Under the pieces are notes generated by a model. The model was not told the DNA's origin and did not search any database. It saw only the letters and a program-made list of their open reading frames with translations. Positions 14,556 through 14,652 of a DNA stretch of 14,652 bases are shown here, one piece after another; position 1 is the first letter of the stretch; the number at the start of each line of letters is the position of its first letter. The position numbers and the translations under genes are program-made. Source of the stretch: an uncultured bacterium (GTDB taxonomy: Bacteria; Bacteroidota; Bacteroidia; Sphingobacteriales; Sphingobacteriaceae); contig CAJBVG010000138.1 of the NCBI GenBank assembly GCA_903958995.1, positions 1 through 14,652 of the forward strand, given 5' to 3'.

Positions 14556-14652
<97 letters not shown>

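Overview
The window reads as AT-rich chromosomal DNA of a Bacteroidota species (Flavobacteriia, Sphingobacteriia or Chitinophagia grade). Three things point there: a type IX secretion (T9SS) C-terminal sorting domain at the left edge, a tRNA promoter matching the Bacteroidota -7 consensus TAnnTTTG, and Bacteroidota-type envelope genes (a TamB-like protein, an LptF/G permease and a START-like protein). TGA is used as a stop, so the code is standard bacterial.

Layout. Positions 1-1713 (+) hold the 3' part of a large secreted T9SS cargo protein with a lamin-tail domain and Ig-like modules. A bidirectional terminator separates it from a minus-strand pair: a DUF1304 membrane protein downstream of tsaD (tRNA t6A synthesis). 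A TamB-like giant envelope protein diverges from tsaD only a few bases away and runs to 7598 (+). It converges on a six-gene minus-strand cluster that starts near 14167. In transcription order this is START-like protein, LptF/G-type permease, cysteine-rich GT9 (heptosyltransferase-like), two GT4-type glycosyltransferases, and ribBA (riboflavin). Spacing within the cluster is -4 to +6 nt apart from a 45-nt gap after lptF, so it looks like one operon. The right edge has a tRNA with anticodon CAT (+) with its own promoter and terminator, then the terminator and 3' part of a minus-strand 5S rRNA, presumably the end of an rRNA operon.

How the genes relate. The TamB-like protein and the LptF/G permease both belong to families that move lipids from the inner to the outer membrane. 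The three glycosyltransferases probably add sugars to a surface glycan such as LPS or an exopolysaccharide. The minus-strand operon therefore looks devoted mainly to envelope glycolipid building and export, with ribBA carried at its end. TsaD, RibBA, tRNA and 5S are housekeeping.

I see no phage, IS element, CRISPR array or defence system. The most unusual structure is a set of intergenic arrays built on an exact 7-bp period (2127-2213, 7599-7619, 14428-14498), which sit at gene ends and abut stop codons. The other notable point is that the TamB-like gene has no canonical start codon at its conserved N-terminus. Otherwise this is an ordinary core-genome region.
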